The notes beneath the pieces were generated by a model that was given only the letters and a program-made list of their open reading frames with translations, had not been told where the DNA came from and did no database searches. Of a stretch of DNA of 64,000 bases, positions 1 through 11,027 are shown one piece after another (within the stretch, counting starts at the first letter, position 1; the number at the start of each line of letters is the position of its first letter). A program made the position numbers and the translations under genes. Source of the stretch: Paramyrothecium sp. XJ0827 (Eukaryota > Ascomycota > Sordariomycetes > Hypocreales > Stachybotryaceae); the NCBI GenBank assembly GCA_020881915.1, contig JAJFPB010000005.1, positions 248,001-312,000 of the forward strand, in the 5' to 3' direction.

Positions 1-123
1 GCCGCGAACCTCAGCACCCCTTTCAAGGTCGATAACCAGAAGAGTCTTCGAGAGCTGGGGCTCAAATATCGACCGGTTGAGGAAAGCTTCCAGGAGCATT
101 ACAGATCCTGGGAGCAAGAGTAA
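1..123 (+). CDS. C-terminus of an extended SDR (NAD-dependent epimerase/reductase), partial
   Basis: The window opens in frame in the last 40 codons of a gene whose 5' part lies outside; TAA is at 121-123. The visible peptide includes FKVDNQKSLRELGLKYRP and ends HYRSWEQE. The pattern of a basic residue after a D-N pair, then S-x-R-E-L-G-x-K-Y-R-P, is typical of the last helix of fungal dihydroflavonol-reductase-like extended SDRs (Gre2/aldehyde reductase group), which reduce carbonyls with NADPH in the cytosol. The catalytic YxxxK and the Rossmann glycines are not in view, so the substrate cannot be guessed. A second, complete gene of the same superfamily lies at 3338-4554. Confidence 0.6.
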   Translation, partial: AANLSTPFKVDNQKSLRELGLKYRPVEESFQEHYRSWEQE

Positions 124-1499
124 TTGAATGCTTGATTGTCATATTACTACGCGATAATGTTGGGTTTTCTCGTTCACCTTGTTCGACTCTGCTGGCTTCT
201 TTCAAATTTACTGTATTCATCTGTTTTTCTGCTTAACAATGGGTGCTCAAGCCATCAATCTCTACTTTAATTCTGGCCATGGGCTTTCAATAGATCGAGA
301 AACGCAAATAATATTTATTCGGACACAATCTTTCAAGTTCTCAATTGTTGCAGATCTGTCCCCGTCTGCGCCTTTGTATTTAAATGGGCTGCCTTGACCT
401 TGATGATGTGTTGGCTGGTGTCATGTCCTTGGAATAAAAGTCTTTCTACCACTCAACGTTACTCCAGATGGAAAAGGGGTTTCAGAGGCCACAAATTAGT
501 TCATCAATGCCTTTTCTACAATACTCAGGAGCTACCTCGTTCAATAAGTGAGCAACTCAATACGCACAAAGCTGCTCATACCATCTCTGCTACATTGTGT
601 TACTATCTTTAGCCTTCTAGTTGTCATTGACACGATCCTAGTGCTCGGGAGTAGGGTCTAAATGCTTCGTGGGGTGCATTGGTAGATTCTGTACTGCACC
701 AACTAGTTGATTTGCCAGGTTCACTACAGGGAAGCGCTGCTGGAGGTGTTCGAGGGCCGGCTAAGCTTTTGAAACCATCAAGAGACAAGCTCGAATCAGC
801 ATCCCCTTTCTTTTCCAATGAGCTCAGAGCTAGACTCCGTGGTTTTGAACCATTCGCCCGTATTGCCCTGGTGCATCTATGCGCATTAATTACTCACGGT
901 AATTTGGCAAAAGCAAATGAAGCAATTGGCTTTGTGTCCGTACACTGTAAATTCATGGCGCAATTAGTTTTTGTACTATTCCCATTAGAGCCGAATCAGG
1001 CAGCGCGAAATGATGGCGCGGCAACCCGAGTTACAAACCGGAATTTCGATTGTGCCGATGACTGATCGTCGACCCTGTTGCTGCACCTCCTTTTCTGCTC
1101 CTGCTGTTGATTTCAAAGACAACGTAGTGCTCAATTCGGCTCCCAAACTCCCGCTTGCAGAAGATGTCGGGTTTAAGTTCCGCTTTAGAAATTTATGCCG
1201 ATGGCGGCGGTGCCGACAGCCATGGCCTGCGTGTCCCAGTGGCCCTTGCTTCGGGCTTTTTTCCCGCAATGGTTTTAAGCATGCTCACGGAGATTGAGCG
1301 AGAATCATGTACGCAAATTGGCGAAAGACCTTGAGAAGATGAGATATCAAGGTCTTAGTCCTCTGAGTGACTTATTAAACAGAAAGGCCGCGTCTGCTTT
1401 AATGTGAGATCCTAAGCCTTCCCGACACCCCTTCGACTCAGTCTCAAAATTCAACACAAGTCACACAATTGTCCCCTTCTAGTCCTGAATTGCTGCATC
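124..1499. other. Intergenic, no gene seen
   Basis: This 1.4 kb separates the SDR end from the crotonase. Open frames here reach only about 128 codons, overlap one another on opposite strands and show no motif. The last 80 bases before 1500 are pyrimidine-rich, as expected of a fungal promoter or leader. Confidence 0.5.
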
Positions 1500-2446
1500 A
1501 TGATTTCATCTTGGGTCAGCGCCGTCGCCCTCTCTGGGACCATGCTTTGGCCTGCCTTTGCGCTCGACCTCCCAGAGTACCGCGGTCTCAAGACAGCACA
1601 GCAAGGCAGCGTCCTCGAGGTCACGCTCCACAACCCAGACTCCGCTATCAACCTCTGGGGCGTTGACTTCCAGGACGGGGTGACTGATCTCGTTCGAAGA
1701 CTTCGCAATGACACCGAGACCAAGGTTGTTGTCTTTAAGAGCGACGTTCCTCAATTTTTCTGCGCCCATCTGGACCTCCTGATGCCCGGTGTCGGTATGA
1801 AACAGATTTGCAACCATCGCCCGGTGTAAAAAGCCTGACTGAATTTTGGAATATAGACTCTATCGGGCCGAAGTTTGCCAGGCTCATGTTCGACATCTCC
1901 GACCTGCCCCAGGTGACTATCGGCGCTGTCGAAGGCCGGGCTCGCGGCGCTGGTAACGAATTTTTGATGGCGCTGGATATGCGATTCGCCTCGAAGCCCG
2001 AGTCGCTGTTTGGCCAAATCGAGGTCGGCACCGGTCTCATACCCGGCGGCGGCGGTAGCCAGCATCTTCCTCGTCTCATAGGTCGAGGTCTTGCGCTTGA
2101 GTACCTCCTCAGCGGGAATGATATCAATGCCAAGGAGGCAGAGCGAATTGGCTGGATTAACAAGGCTTTTTGCTCATCTGAAAGCATGTATGACTATATT
2201 GACGGACTTACCTCACGAATGAGTCTCTTCCCCTTGGCGGGGATGACCGCCATCAAGAGGACGGTGAACACGGCGACGCGACCGTCTTTGCAGGACCTAC
2301 TGCGGGATGCTGCAACTTTCACTGATCGCTTAAGCGATCCGGTTGTGCCCCCTCTGCTCGGCAGGGCTGTGGCTATTACAAACAATCTCACCTTCGGTGA
2401 TATTGAGCTCTACCTAGGAGACAAGCTTCCCCTCTTGTATGAATAA
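1500..2446 (+). CDS. Enoyl-CoA hydratase/isomerase (crotonase) family protein
   Basis: Two exons, 1500-1794 and 1857-2446, joined by an inferred 62-nt GT-AG intron (phase 1; GTATGA donor, CTGAC branch, ATATAG acceptor), give about 294 residues. Family signatures are a segment ending FFCAHLDL (oxyanion strand A), then VEGRARGAGNEFLMALDMRF and FGQIEVGTGLIPGGGGSQHL, the second oxyanion loop and active-site region of crotonases. Members hydrate, isomerise or cleave acyl-CoA thioesters. A hydrophobic N-terminus (about residues 5-22, ending WPAFA) precedes LDLPEYRG and could be a signal or anchor sequence, which is odd for a CoA enzyme; a start at the ATG at 1542 would remove most of it. The exact intron is the least certain part. 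Family assignment is firm; substrate unknown. Confidence 0.75.
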
Positions 2447-3337
2447 GTCAAGTTGGAGCAGGAGATCATTCAGGGTTAGAACTAGGCGCAAACTTGTATT
2501 GGCTTGTTCTTTGGGAGGGGGTGTGGTGGAACAGGGTTGTATGATAGCCAATTGTTGACTCAGGGATAAACATGAATACACAATTTGAAGCCGGCAAAAG
2601 AAATACGTGACTGAGGTGAAGGATGGCGAGGCCATCCGGACCAAAATTAACAGGATTGCTGCATTCCTGGTTTTATATCTCGCAGCGTTCCGTCAAACCA
2701 ATGTGTGTGACCAGATTGGCGTCTAGCTACCTATCTTTGCAAATTATCTTTACAAGTTTAATCGCCTCCAACCCGTAATGATCGGACCGAGTTTATTCAT
2801 TGTGCTTCACGCACAACCCCGTATTATGAGGACAGACAAGCGCCCTCATTGTGATCTGTTCAACATCTCAAAATCCTCATAATTTTCACCTACTTGCTAC
2901 TACTGCTGCGATTTACTCGAGAGGCAACGGGACCTTCAAGTTGAAAGCAGTACAAGTACGTAGCGGTGAGCGATGTCGCAAAGACGAATGGAGTTGACGT
3001 GAACGTACAGATATAGTGCCAAGCCCTAGAGTAACGCGAGGCCGGGCTAATTATGCAATGCCTGCGATGGAATGTGGTAGTGTCTCCACGGTCTGTTACT
3101 GATTGCACCGAGTGGGCGACCGCTGTTCCCCACCATCAGTCTTACCCTCCGTACTACTCAGCAATTATAAAAAAGGCGTCCTTATACAGCTTCAAGTTTC
3201 TCGTGGTTCTCATCTGAAGAAACGAGTATTCTAGCTTTGCCATTGTGTCAGATCAAAAGAAAAAAGAAATAACAAATACCATTTCCGATCGTACCGACCC
3301 ATCTTCAGTATTTCGACTTCCTCTACGGCTTTGCGCA
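2447..3337. other. Intergenic, promoter region of the SDR gene
   Basis: No coding signal seen. The right end holds the TATA-like site at 3166 and a purine-rich leader before the ATG at 3338. Confidence 0.5.
3166..3174 (+). promoter_or_regulatory. TATA-like box of the SDR gene
   Basis: The sequence TATAAAAAA lies about 170 bases upstream of the SDR start codon at 3338, at a plausible distance for a fungal core promoter with a leader of about 130 bases. Prediction from sequence only. Confidence 0.4.
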
Positions 3338-4554
3338 ATGTCTCAGCAATTGCTTGTTGTAAGTGATCCATGATTTTGAGCCGACTCGTCTACCAACGTT
3401 AGATTGCTGTAATAGATCACCGGTGTCTCTGGCCACGTGGGCTTCCGTGTGCTCGTGGAAGCCCTCAACAGAGGGTACAAGGTTCGAGCGGTGATTCGCA
3501 ATGCAGCCCAGTCCGAGGAAATCAAGGCCACCACGTCCGTAAAGCCATACTCAGCACAAGTCGAGTTTGCCGTAGTCCCGGACCTACTCACTCCTGGTGC
3601 CTTCGATGGTGTTCTTGCGGGCGCGGATGGTGTTGTGCACGTCGCCTCTCCGCTGCCGTCAGCAGTAAGCTCATTCCATTTATCGACAACAAAATTTCCC
3701 ATCGCAACAACTAATTAAGAAACTAAACATCACAGAGCACTAATTTCAAGGGCGATCTGATCGAACCAGCAATTAGTGCAACTCTAGGCGTTCTCAAGGC
3801 AGCAAAGTTGGTCTCGACGATCAAGAGAATTGTTATCACCTCTTCGGTTGCTACCCTCTTAAGCTGGGACTATATCATATCATCCGACACTACGAAAGTG
3901 TTTACTGGTCAGTGACAGGGAGAGAATGCCAAGTTTGACTGCCATAGCTTGTTAACACGATTTTATCCAGCGCGAGACACTTACACGCCTGCCAGTCTCG
4001 ACGGCCCATTCGCAAACGCTTTCGACGCCTACGGTGTCTCAAAAGCAGCGGCTCTTGCTGCCACGGAGCGTTTTGTCGAGGAGGAGAAGCCACACTTCGA
4101 TGTAGTCAATATCCTACCGAGCATGGTGACCGGAAAGAACGAGCTGAATCGCACACCTGGTGATGTCGGCAAGGGCAGCAACGGCAACACCGTTGGCGTT
4201 TTGCTGAACAACAAAAACGAAACGCCGTCCCTCGGCGTATCAGTCTTCGTCAACGACGTAGCTAGAGCGCACATCGATGCGCTAAACCCGACAATCAAGG
4301 GGAATCGCAACTACATCTGTTCTTCAGGTGGATTCGAGGGCAGCACGTGGAACGACGCTAAGGATATTGTCAGGCGGCACTTCCCCAAGGCGGTGGCTGA
4401 TGGTATCTTCCCACTTGAGGGTGATTTGCCTACGAGAACCATCCACCTGGACTCGTCTGAGACAGAGGAGGCCTTTGGGTGGAAGTTTGCCGGCTTCGAG
4501 GAGCAGGTGAAGAGCGTTGCGGAGCACTATCTGGAACTTTCGGTCGCTCGATAG
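3338..4554 (+). CDS. NADPH-dependent extended SDR (dihydroflavonol/aldehyde reductase-like)
   Basis: Four exons, 3338-3358, 3416-3664, 3736-3907 and 3971-4554, with introns of 57, 71 and 63 nt, all GT-AG and frame-consistent, encode about 341 residues. The N-terminus reads LLVITGVSGHVGFRVL, the GxSGxxG cofactor loop of the Rossmann fold, and downstream come TSSVATL and the catalytic YxxxK (AYGVSKAAA). Length and motifs match the Gre2/dihydroflavonol-4-reductase-like subfamily, cytosolic enzymes that reduce aldehydes or ketones with NADPH. The tiny seven-codon first exon is usual in this fungal family. It lies between the crotonase and a bZIP regulator and has the same orientation as both. A TATA-like box sits at 3166. 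The physiological substrate is unknown. Confidence 0.85.
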
Positions 4555-5253
4555 GGACAGCCCCGTTGCCAAGGCATTTTGGCAGTGCACAATCCCAGCT
4601 GACGTGGCCCGGCAAATAGATCAGCATCTGAAGAACATGTTAACACATGACAAGGACCGGGTATGGCCCGAACATTGTGATGCTGGCTTCCTTGCATCCT
4701 CCTGTGAAAGTCCGTGATGTCCTCCAGGACTCGGCCAACTATCCTATCTGGTACTGGTTCCTTCCAGGGCACTAATAAACCATCATCTGGATTTCGATGG
4801 AGTTTACAACCCCCTCATGTTTCAGTGACAACCACGACTTGGGTCGGCTTGGGACTTTGCCGAGCGCACACTAAGATAGTCTCGATCCAAAGCGAGGTAC
4901 TAAACGCGCGGGCAACTACCGACATGATTTCAGATCGCGCCAATCGGCGTTCGCGTAACTGCGCTTTAACCCCCCTTTTTTTCCCCAAGTCCGGCCCGCC
5001 ACGACACATTTGTCAGCCTGAACCGGCCTTATCGGATTCCGTATGAAGTTCTAGAGCTGGCTGCATCCAGGCTAGCTTCAGAGTCCACGATTCAATTTCA
5101 AGAAGGTTTGTCCCTTTTCGGACAGCTCGACTCAACTCCACTCCGGATGTCTCCATACCGTGCTGCGTTTCATTCAGCCAGTTGTCGACTGAGGTCCTGA
5201 TCCGAGTTCCAAACCTGAGCAGCAACGCTATTTGCATGAGACGTTGATCAAGG
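4555..5253. other. Intergenic, promoter region of the bZIP gene
   Basis: No gene recognised. A run of pyrimidines at about 4970-4986 and a further C/T-rich stretch probably belong to the leader or promoter of the bZIP gene. Confidence 0.45.
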
Positions 5254-6371
5254 ATGGATGATGAGCTTGCGGTATGTCTAGCGCCCGGCAAAGACTGCGC
5301 TGGAGAGTCTTCAGTCTGATAGAACGGTCACAGAATCGAAGGGAGCGTGGGCGGAAGGCCCAGCGGGCGTTTCGCCAGAGACAAATCGATGCCCTCAACG
5401 CTCTACAGGCCCAAAACTCGGCCATGCAGGCTGCCATCGCTTCTGTAGCACGCGTCGCGACTCATCTGGATAGCACGGAGCTGGCTGCGGCCGTGCAGGA
5501 GGCCTGTCGAGCCGCTGGGCTTGAGACAGCCGGAGCGTCAAGCTCGTCCAGTGAAGGCCGCGCAATTCCTGCTGTCCACAAACAGGGCGCGGCAAAGGAG
5601 CCAATAGAAATGAACAGAGACAGAGCGATATCCAGGGAAGAGGCACCAGGCACCGCCATGAGTCCAAGTCATTCTCTTCCGATACTACGCAGAGCTCCCG
5701 ATACGGCTAAGCTTGGTGCTCAGAGAGATGACTACCAGTCGGGAAGAATGTCACCAAGGCTTGGCTACGGCGTGTGGTTTGGTCCTGAGACGTCTCTCTT
5801 CGTCGAGTACCCACCCATGGACATTGTTCCATATCTTCATGACAAAACGTCGCTTGCCGCCATGGTGTTCTGGTCCGGCCTCTCTTGGGGCTTTCAAATA
5901 CTTGCTGCCGCCCTCGTCGGTGATGCCGCTGCTGTGGCCATGACGAACAAGACTTTTGGCGCTGTCATGCCCATGAAACCTAGCCGTGATCTCATGGATG
6001 GAATCCACGTCCGGTTGACGTACCACCGGACAGGAACCATCAGCCGAGACCATCCCGGGAACAAGCCGGGCCAGCCCACAAGGACACGGGCAGCTATGCT
6101 CCGGGTGTGCGAAGAGCACGGAACCTCCTTAGAGAATTTCCTGACGCCCATTGCCATGGAGAGTCTGCTGAGACGAAGGCTAGGTCCTGGTTACGACGGG
6201 ATTGATCGGAGTGTGCGCGGTTTCGGCTCACTAGAGGAAAAGGCCCGCCTTCGCCGGTTTGTCCATATGATGGTGACAAGCAGCATATGTCTCGGTGACG
6301 GACCTCGGTGGTCAGCCGATAAGGCAGAGAGTTTGGTCGAGTATTGGGTACGAGGCGCCGTTTTTACATGA
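5254..6371 (+). CDS. bZIP-type transcription factor with DUF3425 domain
   Basis: The preferred model starts at 5254 with six codons (MDDELA), then a 62-nt intron 5272-5333, then 5334-6371, giving about 351 residues. An unspliced start at 5274 is the alternative. The basic region reads NRRERGRKAQRAFRQRQ and is followed by a leucine/alanine heptad-like segment (IDALNALQAQNSAMQAAI). Residues from about 150 on contain VWFGPE, IVPYLHD and FWSGLSWGF, the conserved pattern of the fungal DUF3425 domain. Such proteins are nuclear and often regulate neighbouring metabolic genes. The Asn that is near-invariant in bZIP basic regions is replaced by Gly (RGRKAQRAFR in place of QNRxAQRAFR). Its position between an SDR and a flavoprotein suggests local regulation, which is inference. 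Confidence 0.75.
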
Positions 6372-6843
6372 TGTAGTTCGCGGTTTAGGCGCATGGGCTG
6401 ATGATGAATGGATGAGGCGAATTTATGTTTATGCTGACACATGTACAATAGATTAAAGATATGGCTGCGCCTTAGGCACCTTTTGGATGATACCTTTCAC
6501 AATATTTTGTCGCGTGCGTAAAAGTAACAACTGCGTGCCGGCTGTCCAGTATGTCATGCGCGCGTATCTTGAATGGCTTTCATATGTTCAAGCTCATATC
6601 AGCTCCGTCTGAATTCTTTATAAGCAGTCGAAGACTCAATACGTATGGATGTACATCTTTTAGTGTCGGATATCTGGAGATATTGAGATTGTGCGGCGTA
6701 AACCATCAAATCTTGGGATAGGATTCTTGCAACTCTCACACACCGCTCAGCGAAAGAAAACTGACGCTTTAAGACCATATTCATTGTAACTGATGGCATG
6801 ACTACGTCAACAACTTCAGTCTCTCGACTACATCATCTGAGAT
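6372..6843. other. Convergent intergenic gap
   Basis: These 470 bases hold the 3' flanks of the bZIP gene (plus) and the flavoprotein gene (minus). Nothing else is recognisable. Confidence 0.5.
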
Positions 6844-8706
6844 CTAAGATACGCTTAGCTTGGCAGGTGCTCCACGATGGGTCAAAGGCCCGCCAACCGG
6901 GTTGCCCCGAGAGGAAGGATGGGTTGGGTTTATGACCGGAAGGTCCTTCGATATGACTCTTCCGTTTCTTACAAAAATTCGCCTCCAGTCCCCAGGGTCT
7001 AAAGGCAGCAGCCCATGTCGATCCCTTCGCCCTGCCTCAGCGATACGCGCACGACGTTTCGCGTCTATACCGCTAGCAGCTGCAATTTCGGCACCTCTCA
7101 CAGAACCAAAGTTGATCGGGACGGCCTCGCTAAACTCCTTGGCGCTAACTCTAAGCCAGGCCAACGTGTCTTGTTTGATGCGGTCGCTGAGAAGGCGGAT
7201 TGAGGACTCGACGCATTCTCCTTTGTCTCGAGCTTGCCAATACTCGAGGAAGCGCCAGGCATGCCCAATCATTCCAGTCATGGCGCCCGCACTGGTCAGG
7301 AAATGTCCGTTTCCAAACGAGTCGCCGGCAACAACGCCGTTTGGGGCGACTCGGGCATCGTCACCAACCCGCTCAATGAGAGTGAACATCTTAGGGCCAT
7401 ATATCATTTGGGCGTCTCGTAACTCCTCTGGCTTCATCTCGAGTATGAGTGCCGCTTGTTCGATGAAGAAGTCATGAAGCAAGATCTGATATGCTGCAAA
7501 GTACTCTGCTGAGTTCTTGCATGTGTCCAAAGGTAGCAAGCCAGTTTGGATCGGACAAAATGTCATGTAGTCTGGCACTTGAACAACGACCCAGCCAACC
7601 TCTGGGTCGTTCTCATGCCCGACTGCAATTTGCCGCACCCAGTATTCGTTGCCCTCTTCATCAAACTCGGACGCAATACGTCTTCGCAGACGGCCGTCCA
7701 CAAGAACCTCGATCAAGCCGGCAACGTAGTCCGCTTGTGCCACGATCTCGCCACGACCGTCGCCATGGTCCACTAAGACGTCTTTTTGTTGGAAACCTAG
7801 CCGGCTTGCATCAGTGCTGTGGAACCCCTGAGCTACGCTGAATAACTCGGGAGTGCCAAGATAGATTGGCTTCTTCCCAGGGTGGCGTACGCGAACCACC
7901 TTGCCCTTGAAGTCGATTTCCTTGACCTCTTCAATAGTGATACTCAGCCTGCCGTCTTTTTGTCGAGTGAATCCTCGACTGCCTTCCTCCACGACACGGT
8001 GATGAACGAATAGACGAACTCGTGGAGAATGGCCATTCTCGAGATCCATCTGTTCCATCTTGTCTACGTATCGCAGCAACAGCTTTTGGATACACAGAGC
8101 TGACCCTTGGAACGTCGAAGGCCCGTCAAGCACCTCTTGCATATTGGTCCTAATCTTGGACGGATCGGGGTGTTGTGGCACGCATGGTGGGTTCGGCGCG
8201 GTAACCGTCCGGCTGGGTGCACCGTCTTTCCATCGATCATCGATATACTCGATATGATGAACGACGCCGCCAATGTGCCGTCTCATGTCGTACCCATCCA
8301 TAATTTCGTCGGGCACAATGTCTCCCGCTATTGTGGAAGGTGAGTAGAAGCTGTCTGCGAGACTTATAAGAGAGCCGTCCAGTTTTCGTGGAATCCTGTT
8401 TTCGCCATAACGACTCAGCATCATCTTGTCTATCAAGCCCAGCTGGTGGTAGAAGTCCTCGCGTATATTCCAATGAACCCCTAGAAGAGGGTCTCCTCGT
8501 ACTTCTACCCCAATAGCTTTACGGCCCATCGCAACGGTCCATAATATAGCAAGAAGATTTGTGCACCCTAGCCCAAGGGCAAGAAAATCAGGGTCAAGTA
8601 GACTCGTCTCTGATTCCTCAAGATTGGAAGAGAAATGACGAGTTTCTCTGTCGGCAAGATATCGAGAGACGCCTTCCGGCAGCTTTGGGCTTGTCGCAGA
8701 AGCCAT
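6844..8706 (-). CDS. Large intronless protein with a Rossmann-type FAD/NAD(P)-binding N-terminus, putative flavoprotein
   Basis: A single open frame of 620 codons begins with ATG at 8706. Residues about 45-70 read LALGLGCTNLLAILWTVAMG followed by RKAIGVEVRGD, a glycine-rich beta-alpha-beta with an acidic end to strand 2, as in FAD- or NAD(P)-binding folds. Near residue 470 the segment VVAGDSFGNGHFLTSAG followed by MTGMIGHA resembles the second FAD contact of flavin monooxygenases (GDxxG...G). I do not recognise a named family, so the reaction is unknown. There is no signal peptide or convincing membrane segment, so it is probably soluble. It lacks introns, unlike most neighbours, which would fit a bacterial origin but does not prove one. 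It converges on the bZIP gene. Existence of the gene is well supported; function is not. Confidence 0.7.
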   Translation of the reverse strand: MASATSPKLPEGVSRYLADRETRHFSSNLEESETSLLDPDFLALGLGCTNLLAILWTVAMGRKAIGVEVRGDPLLGVHWNIREDFYHQLGLIDKMMLSRYGENRIPRKLDGSLISLADSFYSPSTIAGDIVPDEIMDGYDMRRHIGGVVHHIEYIDDRWKDGAPSRTVTAPNPPCVPQHPDPSKIRTNMQEVLDGPSTFQGSALCIQKLLLRYVDKMEQMDLENGHSPRVRLFVHHRVVEEGSRGFTRQKDGRLSITIEEVKEIDFKGKVVRVRHPGKKPIYLGTPELFSVAQGFHSTDASRLGFQQKDVLVDHGDGRGEIVAQADYVAGLIEVLVDGRLRRRIASEFDEEGNEYWVRQIAVGHENDPEVGWVVVQVPDYMTFCPIQTGLLPLDTCKNSAEYFAAYQILLHDFFIEQAALILEMKPEELRDAQMIYGPKMFTLIERVGDDARVAPNGVVAGDSFGNGHFLTSAGAMTGMIGHAWRFLEYWQARDKGECVESSIRLLSDRIKQDTLAWLRVSAKEFSEAVPINFGSVRGAEIAAASGIDAKRRARIAEAGRRDRHGLLPLDPGDWRRIFVRNGRVISKDLPVINPTHPSSRGNPVGGPLTHRGAPAKLSVS

Positions 8707-9719
8707 AGCCCGGGATGGATAGTCTTCAGAGAAGAGTTGGCTCTATCCACTGGCTCATCCTGAAGTCTCGACCTCTATCTCGTATCATGTGATACGCACC
8801 ACTGTTCTTCAGCTCGGCATGCTACGGCAAGAAACATAATTTCAGCCGTAAGAAAAAGATCGCGTTTGGACCAATCAACTAGTTGCATTGATAGGCGGGT
8901 TGATCCTTCACAAGGAGCCACGAATAAAAGACCTCTCACACGGGCAGACCCTGTCCATGCATTGAACTAATGCTCAAGCTAGTCCTTTCCGAAGCAAGCC
9001 GTGTTTGACGAAGTCACGAAGCCGTGCATTTCGGTTACAAAGGAAGAATTCTTTTGGTCCATGAACTCACAGAAGAAAGAAGTCCATGCCAGCTCTTTCA
9101 TCGCACAAAACTCGCTCGTCATGGTTCCATTATGGTGGCAATCGGCGCACCTGAACAAAACCAGTTGAGGCTGTGCCTTTGACAACGATATGCATTTTGG
9201 GGCAGGCTTGCCACATTCCCCGCACGATCCACGTCGAATGAACGTGTTGGGCTGTGTAACAGTTGACAGTTGTACATGTCAGGTTGCAGGGCTATCATAC
9301 ACATTTTCGGACGCTAAGGTGTGGTACGCGGAGGAGGATGGTCAGCATGCTGACGGATTGTTATCTGCGGCGTCTATTATTTCGATTTCATAGGACGAAG
9401 TGTCATGAGTCTCGGGACCTGGTTTGTAGCCCCCTTAATATTGCTGCTGACACCCGAGACCAGAATCGCGGCATCACCGTCGACTATTCCTCCTCCATTG
9501 ACTTTTTATTCATTCAAACACTTGATTTTTGTCCAGGATTGAGTTGTGTGGCTGTATCTGGGGAAAAGGTGGCCGGGCCATCGAATGTCGTCGCTTCTGC
9601 GAACTTTGGCGACACGCTTAAACATCGACCTAGAAACGAGTATGGATTCCGCAGAGGAGCCCTTGAGAGCTCAGTCAAACCCAGTACTAGCCGCAAGGCT
9701 AAGCTGTGAATCTTACTTT
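8707..9719. other. Intergenic, no gene seen
   Basis: One kilobase upstream of the minus-strand flavoprotein gene. Short frames on both strands overlap and carry no recognisable motif. Confidence 0.45.
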
Positions 9720-10020
9720 GCGTGTGTAAAGCGGTTCGCATGGATCAGTCTAGATTCGCTGGGCTCTGAAAAGCGTGAGGATGCTATGGCGAACCCCATG
9801 CATTCTATGGTATCACCATCAAATGAATCAAATAATGCAAATCAGGGACAGGCCTTGGTGGGCCATCATATACTTAGAATTCCAGGAAAAGAGCGGTTGC
9901 TTCTAAGGAATTTGACATTGACCTGAAACCCTCCGATGGGGTCTGCGTTGTAGATTTCGACGGTACGAACGAACCGAGCCACGCGCTATGCTGTTGCTGT
10001 AGGCCCAGACTCTATAACAC
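9720..10020 (+). pseudogene. Possible remnant of an MFS transporter N-terminus
   Basis: One frame gives DSLGSEKREDAMANPMHS and then polar residues. After a frame change near 9905 comes EFDIDLKPSDGVCVVDFDGT followed by NEPSHAL. That last stretch resembles the cytosolic lead-in of fungal FLU1/TPO-type MFS drug exporters (VDFDGPNDPxxPLNW). No membrane helices follow in any frame; the sequence decays after about 10020. It is read as a small decayed fragment. A chance match remains possible because the segment is short. Confidence 0.3.
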
Positions 10021-10927
10021 AAACCCTGATGGTGTGAAAGAACACCGATATCATATCGTCGGCCTCGGCGTGTGCCCACGCATGAGCGCGGAAGTTGGCA
10101 TCGGCAGCTCAGATCAGTGTACGCGCGAAGTTGGCCATTGTGTGTTTTTGGACAATCGGCTGCGAACATTGCAGGGTCGCGAAGTAATGGACGGTCTTCC
10201 GCATAACGTTCTTGAGTTGACGCGGGCAGAATTGGTTGCCATGTGCCAGCTTGCACGCATAACTAGTGCATATTAGCCCTGGAGTCTTGAGCAAGCCTGT
10301 ACAGTGGATCATTGGAAGGAGGATCAGGGAGGTTTCGAAAATTAACTGTTCATCTATCGAGAGCATAGATATGTCCAGTCACATGCGCATGTATACTTGA
10401 CAGAGTTTTTCCCGGTCCTTGACAAGTTGAATGTCGCAATACATGGCGGATGATATCAGAGTATATTCTATAACAGAAATTTTTCTCAATCTGACCAAGC
10501 TTCCCTACAATGCCAAACTTTCGATGGTATTAATGCCATGAACCTTGAGTTACTGAGCAAGCCTTGGCCGTACGGATAGTTGATAGCAAGTCAGGCTGAG
10601 CTGGCCTGAACAAGGAGTCACCAGTTACACGAGGAGCATTACTGGAGATTATTTTACCAATCATTATGACTGGATTGTATTAATTTGTTTTGATAACAAG
10701 ACTGTGTCTTATTTTACCATTCACTTCGCAAATTGTGATCATTACAATGAGGCTGGCCAGGCGGCATTTGATCGGTAGGATGTCGGCCCGGCTGTGTTCC
10801 CTTCCTCAAAAGGTTTAGTCGGCAGCTCAAAATAGATGGTATTCCTCGGCGCAGATAATAACGTTACCCTGCCATTCATGTCCAAATGCGGCAGATTACG
10901 AGCCAGCAACCATATCCGGACGGATTA
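10021..10927. other. Gene-free stretch with AT-rich patch
   Basis: No coding signal recognised. A patch at about 10640-10740 is clearly AT-rich relative to its surroundings. A stop codon at 10926-10928 marks the left limit of the open frame of the following truncated gene. Confidence 0.4.
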
Positions 10928-11027
10928 AGATGGGATCCGTTGCCCCTGTTTTTTTCCGCCAACGCTCTCCCGGGTCCTGTTCGCGCACACGCTTTACAAT
11001 TCTGACGGGCAGGCCACATATGGAAAG

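Noticed and set aside
679..1065. 128-codon plus-strand frame upstream of the crotonase
   Set aside because: Overlaps frames on the other strand, shows no motif and no splice partners; probably chance.
9903..10256. 117-codon minus-strand frame
   Set aside because: Antisense to the possible MFS remnant, with an Arg/Cys-rich composition typical of shadow frames.
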